Assembly (NCBI GenBank): GCA_016271365.2
Contig: CM028130.1
Span: forward strand, 468,133,501-468,197,500
From: Neoceratodus forsteri
Lineage: Eukaryota; Chordata; Ceratodontiformes; Ceratodontidae
Length of the DNA stretch: 64,000 bases
Direction of reading: 5' to 3'
A program made the translations under genes and the position numbers. Positions 9,939 to 21,433 of the stretch are shown here, one piece after another (position 1 is the first letter of the stretch; each line of letters opens with the position of its first letter). The notes under the pieces were generated by a model. That model saw nothing but the letters and a program-made list of their open reading frames with translations, had not been told where the DNA came from and did not search any database.

Positions 9939-11807
9939 GGCCTAGATATTCAAACTGCACCCAGTAAGGGTGCAAGTGGTTGCTCCATGCAACTGAGTTG
10001 CACCGAAGCACAAAATTGCTATATTCAAAAGAGATGCACAATTGCGCATCCCGTCTGAATATAGTACAAGATGCGGATGGCACAAATGGGGGCCACCGAA
10101 GTTGCACTTGTGCTTCCCTCTGTGTGGTCTGAATACCTGGAATGGGGATGCACAGCACATCTTGGGGATGTACCGAATGCAAATTCCAGATATTCAGACC
10201 TGAACATGCAAATGGATCCATTAGGTATGCAAGGCACAAATGGGGCCATTTGCATGTCATTATGGCCCAATGTGCATGCTGTAGGCAGGGATGCGCCTGG
10301 CAGGATGTGCCAGGTGGTCTGCCTCCCCAAGTCCCATGTACCTAAAACAAAAGAAACCCTGCCTGGTGCTGTATCATAGTGTTCCCCCACCCATCCCGAT
10401 CCCTGTGCCATAGAATAAATGGTAAACCCCAGCCCCAGATTCCATAGTATACCATTCCCCCCTCCTATCCCAATCCCTGATCGGTGTACAAAAATTGATA
10501 CCCCAGCTCCAGTATCCCATTTGGAAAGGTCCCCCCTCCCAGTCTGATCCCCAATCGAAAGTGAATCCCCAGTCCACTTTTTCCATTGTGTAGGGGCCCC
10601 CTACCCCAACCCACTCAGACACCCACATCTCACCACACCCCCCCAGCATGGCCAGGTGGCCATTGAGTCAGTGGGCAGCATAGCCCTTCACACACCTCCA
10701 TGGCTGCCCGCCACCTGAGCTGTCAATGACTGACAGCTTACTGTACACAGTACAATCCATTTGATTGACACTGTCAACCAATGGGCTTGCAACATGTACT
10801 GTAAGCTGTCATTCTCAACTTTGTGAATCAACACAAAGTTGTGAATGACAGCTTACAGTACACACTGCAAGCCCGTTGGTCGACAATATCAACCAATGGG
10901 ATTGTACTGTGTGCAGTAAGCTGTCAGTCATTGACAGCTCAGTCGGCGGGCAGCTGTGGGGATGGGCAAAGGGCTGTGCTACCAGCTGACTCAATGGCAG
11001 CCTGGCCATGCTGGGAGGGGGAGAGTTGGGTGATATGTGGGTGTCTGCTTGGGTGGGGGCCTCACACCATGTAAAAAGTGGGTTGGGGATTCACATTTTG
11101 CATATCGATTGGGAGGCTGGGAGGGAGATATTGCATTGGGATACTGGGGCTGGTATCAGGTTTTGCATTGACTGGGGATTTGCAGGAGGAGAACATTGCA
11201 ATTGGGATACTTGGCTGGGGTATGAATTTGTGTACCTCGATCGGGGATCAGGACAGGAGGGGGCACTGCTATGGAATCTGGGGCTGGTGATTAATGTTTA
11301 TTCTATGGCATGGGGATCAGGACGGGAGGGGGACCACTAGACTAGCAGGGTGATGCTAAGACATATATTGATGTCTATGGGGTGATCATGGATCAGGGTT
11401 GGGAAGGGGCTACCACTAGACTACCAGGGGGTTTATTGTAATTATTTCTGTTTGGGGGATCGTGGTTCAGGGATTGGTGGGGGCTAGCCACCAAGGGGCT
11501 GGTGGCTGCTGCATTGTACTGTGCAGTACACCAGCCCACCTGTGAGTGGCTGCCAATTAGACATGTTTCTTCCATGCCTAACTTTGTGTGGCACATCTCC
11601 GAGATGTGCGGGCAGCTGCGCCGCACATCTCGGCTGAATATTGCAACTGCAGCACATTCATGGGAATGCCCCCTCCGGATGTGCCACATACATTATCTCT
11701 GCACTGCGATGCATCTGGAATTGCACAGTGCATCCCTGTCTTTTGAATGTGGCCCAGGGGTGCATTTCGGGGATGCACCAGACACATCTCCTTTGAATAT
11801 CCTGGTC
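9939..11807. mobile_element. 1.87-kb foldback (palindromic) DNA element
   Basis: Two arms of about 890 and 975 bp are reverse complements of each other around a centre at about 10,828, where CAACTTTGTG and CACAAAGTTG flank a 6-nt loop. Matching pairs run the full length: tgacagcttact and its complement, the 'gcatggccagg' block near 10,647 against 'cctggccatgc' near 11,000, and the termini GGCCTAGATATTCAAA and (minus strand) GACCAGGATATTCAAA. Both sides carry the triplet ACA (9,936-9,938 and 11,808-11,810), which may be a 3-bp target duplication. That and the GGCC..ATTCA end suggest a PIF/Harbinger-type MITE, but the superfamily is uncertain. It contains no transposase. Confidence 0.7.
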
Positions 11808-12044
11808 ACAGTACGTGTAACTACATGTATATTACTTGTAACACTGTTATTCTTATTTTCTGCATTAACTCTGTGTAATAATCTGTGAATTGTTTATTTC
11901 TGTATCCAGTGTTTTATACTTACTGTACTCCCTCTTTCCTCTCCCCCTAGGATGCATCTGGAAACAAGCTATTCCAGCTCAGTATGTCTTTGCTGATGAA
12001 ATGCTTTAAGCAAACAAACAAATAAATAAATGAATAAATAAATG

Positions 12045-14682
12045 TACTGTCTGGGGCAGGCCACCCCTAACAAGCCCGTGATGAGGCCTGGCGAATCTTC
12101 AAATCCTCACTCCTCCCCGGCGACTACACCTCCTATCGCATGCTCCTCAATAGGTGCACTAAGGCCATCCGCCTAGCTAAGTCTGAATATTTTAATAACA
12201 CACTTAATGCAAACCTTGGTAGACCTTCCAAATTCTGGAAAGTCATTGGCTCCCTTTTTCCCCCCCCCAACAGTTAACCCTCCACCTCTTCTCCTTGCCT
12301 AAGGTACTCGCCTTTCTGATGCCCTGGAAGTTGCCTCCGAGTTTAATTCATATTTCACTACCTGTGCCCATGCCCTCCTTGAAGCCCTTCCACCTGCAAT
12401 TACTCCATCTCCTCAGTCTCCTATCCCCCACCTATCCGGCATGAACCCCTTCTCCTTTCGACCCATTTCCCCCACTAAAACCTTAGATGCCCTCTGCACC
12501 CTAAACCCTTCCAAAGGCAAATCCCTTGATGTTCTTGACAACAAACTCCTCTTCTTATCTGCTCCCACCATCGCTACCCCCCTCGCAGCCCTACTAAATC
12601 TTTCCTTCAGTACTGAGTCACTCCCCTCCATATGGAAGCATGCCACTGTTCTACCCCTCCCCAAAGGAGGTGACTCTACCTCTGCATCCAACTGCCGCCT
12701 CATCTCCCTCCTCTCCACCCTTGAAAAACTCCAGGAACACCTTGTGCTATCCCAACTCTCCCACTTCCTCGCAGAAACTAACTTCTTCACCCCTTTCCAG
12801 TCCGGGTTCAGAAAGCACTACTCCACTACCTCCTCCCTACTCAGACTCACAGACCACATCCTCACTGGGATGGACAAAGGGCTAATCACTGCTGCTATTT
12901 TTTATCGACCTAGCAAAAGCCTTCGACACCATATCCCATTCTCTCCTACTATCCTGCCTTTCCGGAGCTGGTTTAGCTGAATCCGCCATAAACTGGTTCA
13001 GTGCCTACCTTCTAAATAGATCCCAATCCACTAAAATAGCTGACCACATCTCCCCCCCATCACCTCTGGCGTTCCACAAGGCTCAGTTCTTAGCCCCATC
13101 CTCTTCTCCATCCTCCTAAATGACTTGCCAAACTCCTACTCTTCTTCCGCCATATACATGAATGCAGACGACACAGTCCTCTTCTCCTCTGGTCGGACCC
13201 CCGAAGAAGTCACTTCCAAACTTCAAACTGATTTCACTAAAATCCAACTCTGGTTCAATAGCAACCAACTCTCCCTAAATGCTAAGAAAACCAACTCTAT
13301 GATTTTCGGCACCAGACAGCGCCTTTCCAAACTCACCTCCCCTCTGAGATTCCACACTCTAAATAACATGGTCCTCGAAGAAGTACCCTCCTTCAGGTAC
13401 CTCGGGGTTTGGCTCGACCACCACCTCTCCTTTTCTACCCATGTTGATGCCATCATTTCCAAACTGTGCCCAAAACTTGGTGCCCTCTATAGAAACCGCA
13501 CCAGTCTCCCTCTTACTGTCAGACGCGAAATTGTTCAGAAAATGATTCTACCCTCCTTCGACTACTGTGATGTAGTTTACAGTTCCACTGCACAGACCAC
13601 CCTAGCCAGATTAGACCCCCTCTTCGATGCTTTTTGCCGCTTTGCCCTTGATGCCCCCCTCGTTCCACATCACTGCCGCTTTATCGTTTCCCTATCCCTA
13701 CCTTCTCTGAGTAACCGCGCCAATTCGTGCTTAAATTCACTTCTAACTTCCGGCTCGGCTCCCTCCCTCCCTATCTCGCATCTTCCCTAACATCCCCACC
13801 CACCTCCTCACACGCCCTCAGATCCACTGACCCTAGAATACTTTTCATCCCACGCCGTAGGACCACCACCGGCCAATCTGCATTCTCCTACCTCTTCCCT
13901 AAACTTTGAAACGGCCTACCCACCCAGGTCCGTCATTCTTCATCCAAGCTCTCCCTTTCCTATGCCCTCTCTAACTTCCTTGCACCTAGTTGCTGCTGCC
14001 CCTGACCACCTTCCCGCTTGGCTCCTCCTCCCCCACTCCCCCTGTGCCTGACCAGTGGCCTGGCCATGCCTAATTGTCTGGCTTCACTTATTCCCACTCT
14101 ATTTCCTTCCCACACTCTCATTCTCTCCCTTCCCCTCTTCCTACTCAATCTAAGCTCCCCATTCCCACTCCCTCCCTCCTCACCTATACCTCTCCCCTTC
14201 TCACCTACATTTCCACACCCTCCATCTCTTCCCCCCATCTTCGCTCCAAATCCTTCCTCTCTATGTGATGCATCACTCTGAAGCTCAACCTCCGTTACTG
14301 TCATTCAATTTCTGCTATTACTACCTCTGTTCTGTAACTGGCACTTATGTATTTCATGTTTTGCCTCGCTGTGTACCCTTGTATTGTATACCATGCCTTA
14401 CGGTCATGTTCTGTACTGTTCCTACCTCACTGAGAATCCACGATTTGTATACCTGTACTTACTGTGTCTGCACTGTACTGAACTGCACTGCCTATATATA
14501 AGTTCAAATGTAATCCCTCCCAACTATGTACATTTTCCATATTATGCTACTGTGAGTTCAACTATTGTATGTATACCTGCCTCCTCTGTAACCCCCCCCC
14601 CCCAGGTCGCACTGTGAGACAAGCATTTTTTGTTCAGTGTGCCTTTCCTGGTGAAACATTTTCAATAAATAAATAAATTGTG
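12045..14682 (+). mobile_element. LINE A2, 5'-truncated second copy of the A family
   Basis: Starts inside the region between endonuclease and RT, directly after the (AAAT)n tail of A1, and runs to its own 'tttcaataaataaataaat' tail ending at 14,682. Protein motifs are the same as in A1 but better preserved. The 3' UTR is C/T-rich with a C run near 14,590. The abutment may reflect insertion of A2 into the A-rich tail of A1, or a junction made at the cDNA stage. Confidence 0.8.
12060..13960 (+). pseudogene. LINE A2 reverse transcriptase
   Basis: 12,441-12,980 reads the RT N-terminal region (LNPSKGKSLDVLDNKLL, ATVLPLPKGGD, LISLLSTLEKLQEHLV, FTPFQSGFRKHYST) and frameshifts just before the catalytic A motif ('gacctagcaaaagccttcgac' reads DLAKAFD in the adjacent frame near 12,908). 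13,125-13,790 has MNADDTVLFSSG (YADD-type catalytic box, Asn for the usual Tyr), then KKTNSMIFGTR, VPSFRYLGVWLDHHLSFSTH and VVYSSTAQTT. A further frame at 13,727-13,909 gives the C-terminus. About three frameshifts inactivate it. Confidence 0.8.
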
Positions 14683-14727
14683 GTGAGAACTAGCCCTGCA
14701 TTGCTAGTCGAGATACATCATTTGGAT

Positions 14728-15481
14728 TTTGTTAGTCTAGTGCTCCCACAGATCCCAGAGATACTGTTGCATGTCCCTCATAGTACAGTGCTCCACCAGA
14801 TCACTGAAATACTGACGTGTCCCTGGTAATCTAGTGTTTCCACAGATCCCAGGGATACTGTCACATGCCCCTGGTAGTCAAGTGCTCCCCCAGATCCCTG
14901 AAATACTGTCACAGTTCCTTGGTAATCTAGTGTTTCCACAGATCCCTGAGATACTGCCAAATGTCCCTAGTAGTCTGGTGTTCCCACAGAACCCTGAAAT
15001 ACTGTCACATGTCCTTGGTAGTCTAGTGCTCCTCCAGATCCCTGAGATACTGTCCTTTGTCCCTGGTAATCTAGTGCTTCCACAGATCCCTGGCATACTG
15101 TCACATGTCTCTGATAATCTAGTGCTCCCACAGATCCCTGAAATACTGTCACATTTTCCTTGTAGTATAGTGTTCCCCAGATAAGTGAAATACTGTCACA
15201 TGTTCATGGGGGTCTAGTGCTCCCCAAGATCCCTGAGATACTGTCACAAGTCACTGGTAATCTAGTACTTCCACAGATCCCCAAGATACTGTCATGTGGC
15301 CCTGATAATCGTGCTCCCACAGATCCCTGAGATACTGTCAATTATCCTTGTAGTATAGTGTTCTTCCAGATCACTGAAATGCTGTCACATATCAATGGTG
15401 GTCAAGTTCTCCCCCAGATCCCTGAGATACTGTCACATGTCCCTGGTAATCTAGTGCTTCCACAGATCCCAGAACTATTGT
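14728..15481. repeat. 48-bp satellite array, block A
   Basis: About 16 diverged copies of a 48-bp unit; typical pieces are gatccctgagatactgtcac, atgtccctggtaat and ctagtgctccc(a/c)ca. The block ends in the middle of a unit at the Gypsy insertion and continues in phase at 30,816. Because 48 is a multiple of 3, long frames stay open on both strands; this is not evidence of coding. Confidence 0.95.
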
Positions 15482-17380
15482 TATAATCCCTAGGTGGCAC
15501 TATCCCATGGGCTACTACCCCGTCTGCTTGGCTAGTAGCAGGTTAAGGGGCCTAGGTTCAGTGACAGGTGCCTCCGCCCAAAGGTCAGGGTTGATATTAG
15601 TCTGACTAACCAGGCCACCGCCCTCTGGGACACTATGACTCACCTTGTCTCCTACTAGTGGCCCACACAATACACAATCTTTACCTTCCCAATTCCCCTG
15701 ATAGACTTTATACATACACCTATGTTTGGCACTTACCCCCAGGACTGGTTCCTTCCGCTTAGCTCTGGGGACCCCCTGAAAAATAAGCTCATGCAAAACA
15801 AAAAGCAACCATACAAGACCTTAGGTATAAACTGACACCAAAGTCAATGTAAATTGCAGAAAAAGAGTAGATCTGATTTATTCAGGGGGCGATAACAAGG
15901 ATGGGGGGAATCAGGTTAATTGGCTTAATCACACTATGTATCTATATATATATCTCACAGCTGTGCATGCAGTCAGAGTCCCTATCATTCACACTCTCTG
16001 GGTACCCAGGATAGAAAAGGGGGCTAGCCAGGACCATTGCCCAGGGTAGGCCAGCGTTGCAGCTGGTAGGGGCCCTGTGAGAAAACGAAATAACATGCAC
16101 ACTCCCCAATAGTAATCCGGAGCCAGAGGGCTCAGTTCATGGAAACAACACAACAAAATAATCAGATGACACACTTGTGATTTAAAAGATATGTTGCAGG
16201 GAGTTACCTTGTTTGTTACTCACGATACCAAAAGCTGAACACAGGATGGACGATGGTCAAGACTATAGCTGTTTTTTCTGGATTGCCAGAAGAAGCATGG
16301 TAGGGAGACAAGGCCTTCGTGGCAGGGCCCAATGGCATTGGGTAGCCGCGGATTCAGTCCATTTAGAACTGGGTACAATGTCCAGCCCTCAGCACACACT
16401 CAGCTTGGGGGAATACCAGATCACGACCCCCCTCCAGTTCACAGCACATTTACATGTAACGAAAATTACTGTACCAGGCAGACAGCTCCTCAACTCTGAT
16501 TGCAAAGTCACAGCTAAACCAGGAGTGCAAAGGTAGCTAAAGTTCCTAACAGGCCGATTACACTTAGCAAAATCTTCAGTCTTCTACAGGTTAAGCCTGA
16601 TCCCAGTTCAGTAGTTTGCTTCACAGCACACAGATCAGATTCAGTCCAAACCAATTCTCCTTAGGTGGAAAACAGCAAGCAGGCCGGGATTCAGGCCTTA
16701 CACAGTTATCCTGCGCGAACTACTGTGCAATACAAATGCTCAAGTTATGCAAGCTCCTTCTCTCTCAACCTCCACCTTGAATCTGGCTTGCCAGCAGACA
16801 GCTCAGGGGAGTACCCCTGGATCCAAGTGGTCTGATTTATCAGGTGAACTGTCAGTCACAGCAACAGCTCCCCCTCCTGATGCAAAAGGCGCCAACAGCC
16901 CAGAACTATAAATCCCAACTGGTAATCCTCACAGTCCCACTGTAGCAGGCCCCATTTCAGAGTCCTAAAGTACTGACTGGTCCAATTCGGCAGTTTGGAA
17001 CCAAAATGGTGGAGCCAAGCTGAACAGTCCTTGCTGCAAATAAGGCAGATTAGACAAACCACATTATTATGATTACTCTAAGTGGTCACAAACCATTAGT
17101 TACATTTTTCAGCAGGGCTCCCTCTGCACAAGTAGCGATGGCAGAAACGGAGCAAGTATTCAGCAGCCCGAACGGGACTCGGGCAAAGAAACACACAGTC
17201 CCCCCTCTTGATTAATTGTGACTGCAACAGGCAGCCCTTAAAGGGACAGCACACGGAGGCCACACAGGCACTCACAGGCAATACTTTTAGCTGCTAAACA
17301 CAGGACACCAGCCTGGCCATGAGCATTAGGGCAAGCTCATCGAATCCTGTTCAGGAACCCCTGTTTGTAGAGGGGTTACA
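15482..17380 (-). repeat. Gypsy 3' LTR
   Basis: 1,899 bp, at the left because the element is reversed. The plus-strand left edge is 'tataatccctagg' where the other LTR has 'tgtaacccctagg'; the right edge is 'aggggttaca'. It aligns along its length with 24,029-24,546 plus 29,416-30,815. Near 15,945 it carries a short (AT) stretch that is expanded in the other LTR. Confidence 0.93.
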
Positions 17381-17393
17381 CCCTTCCTGTCCT
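17381..17393 (-). other. Polypurine tract (second-strand primer) of the Gypsy element
   Basis: On the minus strand the 13 bases next to the 3' LTR read AGGACAGGAAGGG (one C), the expected position and composition for plus-strand DNA priming. A matching primer-binding site next to the 5' LTR (just left of 24,029) could not be assigned to a tRNA. Confidence 0.6.
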
Positions 17394-17851
17394 GGAAAAA
17401 CTTGGCGTCCGCGTCAAGTCAATACCATTGCTATAATTTCAAATGCAAATTACCTTACACATCTATACCACTAGCAGATAATGCCTATAACTTCTACAAC
17501 ATTAGTCAGCATATTAGACTTTTACCATATACATTCTCTGTGTTTCACAGTACATTACTTTTCCTAAATTACATTATACACATGTTGCACAGATTACTCA
17601 TATATACGCTGCTGCTCAGAATCTATTTATTACTTCCTGCACATGAAACAATGAGAATGGGGGCCCTCTCCTATCAGCTACCCTGGGGCTAGATGGGGCA
17701 GGGGCACCATACCTGGAGGGCAGAACAATCAGATGGGAATCAGCACTTAAACTCAGTTTGGACAGTGAACTCTGGGACACATAAACTCCCTTGTGGACTA
17801 CATTGAGAGGCAAATACACAGGCCTCCCAGGGGAATCATAGCTGAGGCGTA

Positions 17852-18334
17852 CTACTGGTTTGACAGCTCATCCAGTCTTTCTGGGGGGAACAGCCACGTC
17901 TCTGTACCTTTCACTTCAATCTCTGCACTTTCCTTACTTGCAAGGAGGGCCTCTGTCTGAGTGGAAATGTTCAGTCTTGGGGCACTGCCAGCCCATGGCT
18001 CTGTGAATTCAGATTCTACTACACTTTGCTCACTAAGAAGGCACTCTGGCAAAGGAAAATAATTATCATCACACTTAAAGTACTCTTCAGGTTCTGGCAT
18101 GTCACCAGTCTGTCTCAGATCATCTAGTTCTTCCTCAGGTAAATCACACAGTTCCATCATACACAGCGACTCAGTCTCATCAGACCTGACACTTTGAACT
18201 TCACTCTCAGGGAGCATTGGTTCCAGGGACAAAGCTGGGGGGTTAGGCAGTCCAGAAGGCCCAGCTTCATCCCCACAATTGACCATGGGGTTGCCCTGAA
18301 ACAGCTAACCTAGTTCATAAGAGGGGTAGTAAGC
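17852..18334 (-). pseudogene. Acidic C-terminal extension of Gypsy Pol
   Basis: The 144 codons from 18,286 to 17,852 read an acidic, low-complexity protein (LCDLPEEELDDLR, PEPEEYFKCDD, WLFPPERLDEL). It lies in the same frame as the integrase C-terminal region upstream, separated by 16 codons containing stops, so it was probably the end of Pol or a short accessory ORF. No membrane segment and no envelope-like features are visible. I do not recognise a family. Confidence 0.5.
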
Positions 18335-19625
18335 TTAGTTGTACTCACTCTCAGCAGAAGTGGACTGACAATCATTATCAGTTTGGGCTGGCCGTGGAGA
18401 GAACCTCAAGACAGTGACCACTGGGGCAGGCTTATTATGTCTTTGTTTCGCAGCAGCCCGAGTCATTGGTCCAGGGGAGACAACCTCTGGGGGCTCAGCT
18501 TCAATCAGGATTTGGCCAATGAGAAACAAATGGTTACGGTACATGGTCTTGACATCCTTTGAATTGTTTTCAGGCTGCACTTTACACAAAGGTAAGTCAT
18601 TCAATTTGTCTACTACTATGTGGGGAAGGTGGTGCCACCGATCAGCAATTTTGTGTGTACCATTCAATCCCAGATTTCACAGCAATACACGGTCTCCAGC
18701 CTTGAAGCTCTTGGGCCTTTACTTTTCTATCATATCTTTCTTTGTTTGCTAAGTTTCTCTTTACAGCCATTGTCTGAGCTAGTTGGTATGCATGGTTCAA
18801 TTGAGCTTTTAGTTTTTGCACATACTGTAGGTAATTCTCAGCTCTGACCCCATCAGGAGAGACCCCAAAGCAAACGTCTACTGGTAACCGAGCCTCTCTA
18901 CCAAACATGAGGCGATAGACAGAGAACCCGGTAGCATAATTTTTTATACAATTATAGGCATGGATCAAGGTGGTGATCTGCTGGCTTCATTTGGGCTCGT
19001 CTTTCGGGTGAAGAGTGCCCAGCATGTCAAGCAGGGTGCAATTAAAGTGTTCTGGCTGTGGGTCTCCCTGCAGGTGATATGGGGTGGTTCTTGACTTCCA
19101 CATCCCCCATAGAGACAGCATGTCTTTGATTAAGCGACTCTCAAAGTCTCTGCCTTGGTCAGAATGAATTCTTTGGGGGGCCCCATAGTGAACAAAGAAA
19201 TTCTCTATCAGCACCTTGGCCATGGTGGATGCCTTTTGGTCTTTGGTGGGGAATCCTTGGGCATACCTGGTAAAATGATCAGAGACCACCAACACGTTAC
19301 TAATATTCCACTGATCAGGCTCCAAACTTAGAAAGTCGATACAAACTAACTCCATGGGGGTGCCGGTGGTGATGTTAACGAGGGGGCAGCCCTCTGGGAC
19401 AAGGCCTTTCTCTGTAGGCAGCAACTACAAGTCCGTACATGATGTTCAACATTGGCCCCCATCTTAGGCCAGTAGAATAGGGGCTGCACCAAGTCAAGAG
19501 TTCTGTTAATACCAAGGTGGCCCATGTGGTTGTGTAGGGACCTCAGCACCAAGTCTCTGAAATCTGTGGTGAAAGCCAGTTGTTGCTTGTCTACTTGACC
19601 CCCCCCCATCTACTGTCTCTCTGTA
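18335..19625 (-). pseudogene. Gypsy integrase
   Basis: Integrase inserts the cDNA. In order on the minus strand: the HHCC zinc domain (HNHMGHLGINRTLDLV, then CSCCLQRK) in 19,346-19,609; the core with CIDFLSL (first Asp), IHSDQGRDFE (second Asp) and GDPQPEHFNCTLLDML (Glu at the expected spacing) in 18,987-19,424; NYATGFSVYRLMFGREARLP in 18,642-18,968; and a C-terminal domain with ADRWHHLPHIVVDKL and LPLCKVQPE in 18,335-18,667. D, D and E are all retained, but frames change between blocks. Confidence 0.9.
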
Positions 19626-19757
19626 CAGCAACTGATTTATTAACTTCAATCTAGGACCTTCTTTGTACAATAATGCGGTTCTCAAATCAGAGGAGCACAA
19701 CTTGGACACATCTTTCCCTATGTAGAGGGCTTCGAGGGCTGATCGGATCATAGGGTC

Positions 19758-20562
19758 TCAAGATTGGGCCAGCTGAAGGCTGTCATTACAAAATTGAGGC
19801 AATACACTAATATCTAGCGTGGAAAAGTGACAGTACGCAGCGGGTATATAAGTATCCAAGGGGCCCAAGCAGTCTACCAAGCAGTCTACTGGGTATGTGG
19901 ACATCGATTCATCTCTGTGAAACTTTTGGCACAGTGCTCGAATGTCAGGTTCGGACAGTCTGACCCAATCACCTCTGTAATTAGGCCTCCGGGAGAGGGC
20001 ATCAGCATCTATGTGATTCAGGCCCAATCTGTATTCAACAGCATAGTCATAAGTAGACAACGCAGAAAGCCACCAATGCCCGATAGCATCCAATTTAGCT
20101 GAAGTCTGCACATAGATCAGGGGATTATTATCTGTGTTTACCAGTATCTTTGCACCATACAAGTATTCATGGAATTGGTCGACAATGGCCCACTTCAACA
20201 CCAAGAACTCCAGTTTATGTACAGGATAGTTTTTCTCTGATGGGGTCAGACCCCTACTGGCAAAGGCCACTGGTCTCAGGCCATTTTCATGCTCCTGATA
20301 TAACACAGCCCCCAAACCTTGTAGGCTAGCATCAGTGTGTAACACATAGGGTTTAGCAGGATAAGCATAGGCAAAGATGGGAGTGTGGGTGAGTTGATAT
20401 ATGATTTAGTGGAAAGCAGCCTCACAGTCGGGTGTCAATCGGGGCCCAAAAAGTTCACTCAGGTGGAAGTACACTCTCACTGCTTCAGTGGGGACCATTC
20501 TCTTGTATTTTTTGTTCACGGGAGGGTAACCCTGGGTAAGATTCAGCAGTGGGTGAATCACT
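19758..20562 (-). pseudogene. Gypsy RNase H and RT connection
   Basis: 19,758-20,345 is open for 195 codons: HTDASLQGLGAVLYQ (first catalytic Asp), PVAFASRGLTPSEKNYP, KLEFLVLKWAI (Glu), NTDNNPLIYV (Asp) and NHIDADALSRRP, the standard Gypsy RNase H signature. The 20,346-20,562 segment is the connection domain with stops. It degrades the RNA template during cDNA synthesis. Confidence 0.9.
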
Positions 20563-21386
20563 CATGAGTAGTCCTTTATGAACCAACAGTGAAAGCCACA
20601 AAATCCTAGGAAGCATTGTAATTCTTTTAGATTGTGGAGCTGTGGCCAGGTGGTCAAGGCCTCAGCTTTGCTAGGATCAGTCTCTATCCCCTCGGTGGAC
20701 ACTATGTGCCCCACATACTTTACTGATGTCTGAAAGAACTGTGCATTTTTCGATGGACAGCTTAAGGCCGAACTCTCCCAATCAGTCCAACATTTAAAAA
20801 GCCAGCTCTCATGTTCCTCCAATGAACTTCCAAACACAATAACATCATCTAAGTATACCAGACACTCCAACAAGTTCATGTCCCCCACTGTACGTTCCAT
20901 CAGTCACTGAAAAGTGGCTGGGACACCAGAGATCCCCTGGGGCATACTCATAAACTCATAGAACCCAAGTGGACAGATGAAGACTGTTTTCTCATGGTCT
21001 TCTGGGGCCGAAGGGATCTGGTAGTAACCACTGCGAAGAGCCAACACCGAGAACCACTTGCTTCCATTCAGACAGTCCAAAGCATCCTGAATATGGGGCA
21101 TGGTGTATTGATTGGGGATGGTCCGCCTGTTAAGGGTCCTGTAGTCCACACACATTCTTACTGTCCCATTCTTTTTCCTCACCACCACAATAGGCGAAAC
21201 ATAAGGGCTTCTGGATTCTTGTATCACACCAGCCGCAAGCATCTCCTGTAGGTGTCTTCTAACATCATCTACATCTGCTGGTGCTAGACGCCGAGACCTC
21301 TCACGGAATGGCCATTCATCATGCAGGCGTATGTGATGCTCCGCTCCTTGGACACATCCCACATCCCATTCCTTCAGTGAAAACAC
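20562..21386 (-). pseudogene. Gypsy reverse transcriptase
   Basis: 21,386-20,904 gives the fingers and palm: EMLAAGVIQESRSPYVSPIV, VRKKNGTVRMCVDYRTLN, and the palm A region ending LRSGYYQIP, where the usual catalytic Asp of 'LDLxSGYxQI' is not seen (ALRSGYYQ). After one in-frame TGA at about 20,902, 20,900-20,562 continues in frame with CLVYLDDVIVFG, the YLDD catalytic box, and VKYVGHIVSTEGIETDPSK. One stop plus the lost palm-A Asp inactivate this copy. Confidence 0.92.
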
Positions 21387-21433
21387 CTGATCCCATTGGG
21401 CGAGTCTCTGGCTGATTCTAGCCTTCCATTCAG

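Larger units (their letters stand above)
5020..12044 (+). mobile_element. LINE A1 (CR1/L2 group), near full length, with foldback insertion
   Basis: One element can be followed from a tandem-repeat leader through an endonuclease (about 6,640-7,560), an RT (about 7,860-9,300) and a pyrimidine-rich 3' UTR to an (AAAT)n tail at about 12,006-12,044. The 3' UTR is interrupted by the foldback element at 9,939-11,807. The last stretch (ccctaggatgcatctgg onward) matches the 3' end of copy A2 at about 14,600-14,682, so both belong to one family. The ORFs have stops and frameshifts. The start at about 5,020 is uncertain. Confidence 0.65.

Noticed and set aside
9913..10411. Overlapping open frames in the foldback element
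   Set aside because: They are mirrored in the other arm and show no protein family; a result of the inverted structure.
14018..14304. Overlapping open frames on both strands in the LINE A2 3' UTR
   Set aside because: Pyrimidine-rich 3' UTR; frames are low complexity and not shared in position with A1.
14834..15184. Long open frames in the 48-bp satellite (also at 31,412, 43,048, 48,007 and 50,536, on both strands)
   Set aside because: They follow from a period divisible by three with no stop in the unit, and occur on both strands equally; no start context, domain or splice structure.
15515..15808. Open frames shared by the LTRs (15,515-15,808 and 24,154-24,357)
   Set aside because: Present because the LTRs are duplicates; frames are not conserved in the solo LTR and have no domain.
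17852..18286. Envelope gene in the Gypsy element
   Set aside because: No signal peptide, transmembrane segment or cysteine pattern; acidic soluble composition.
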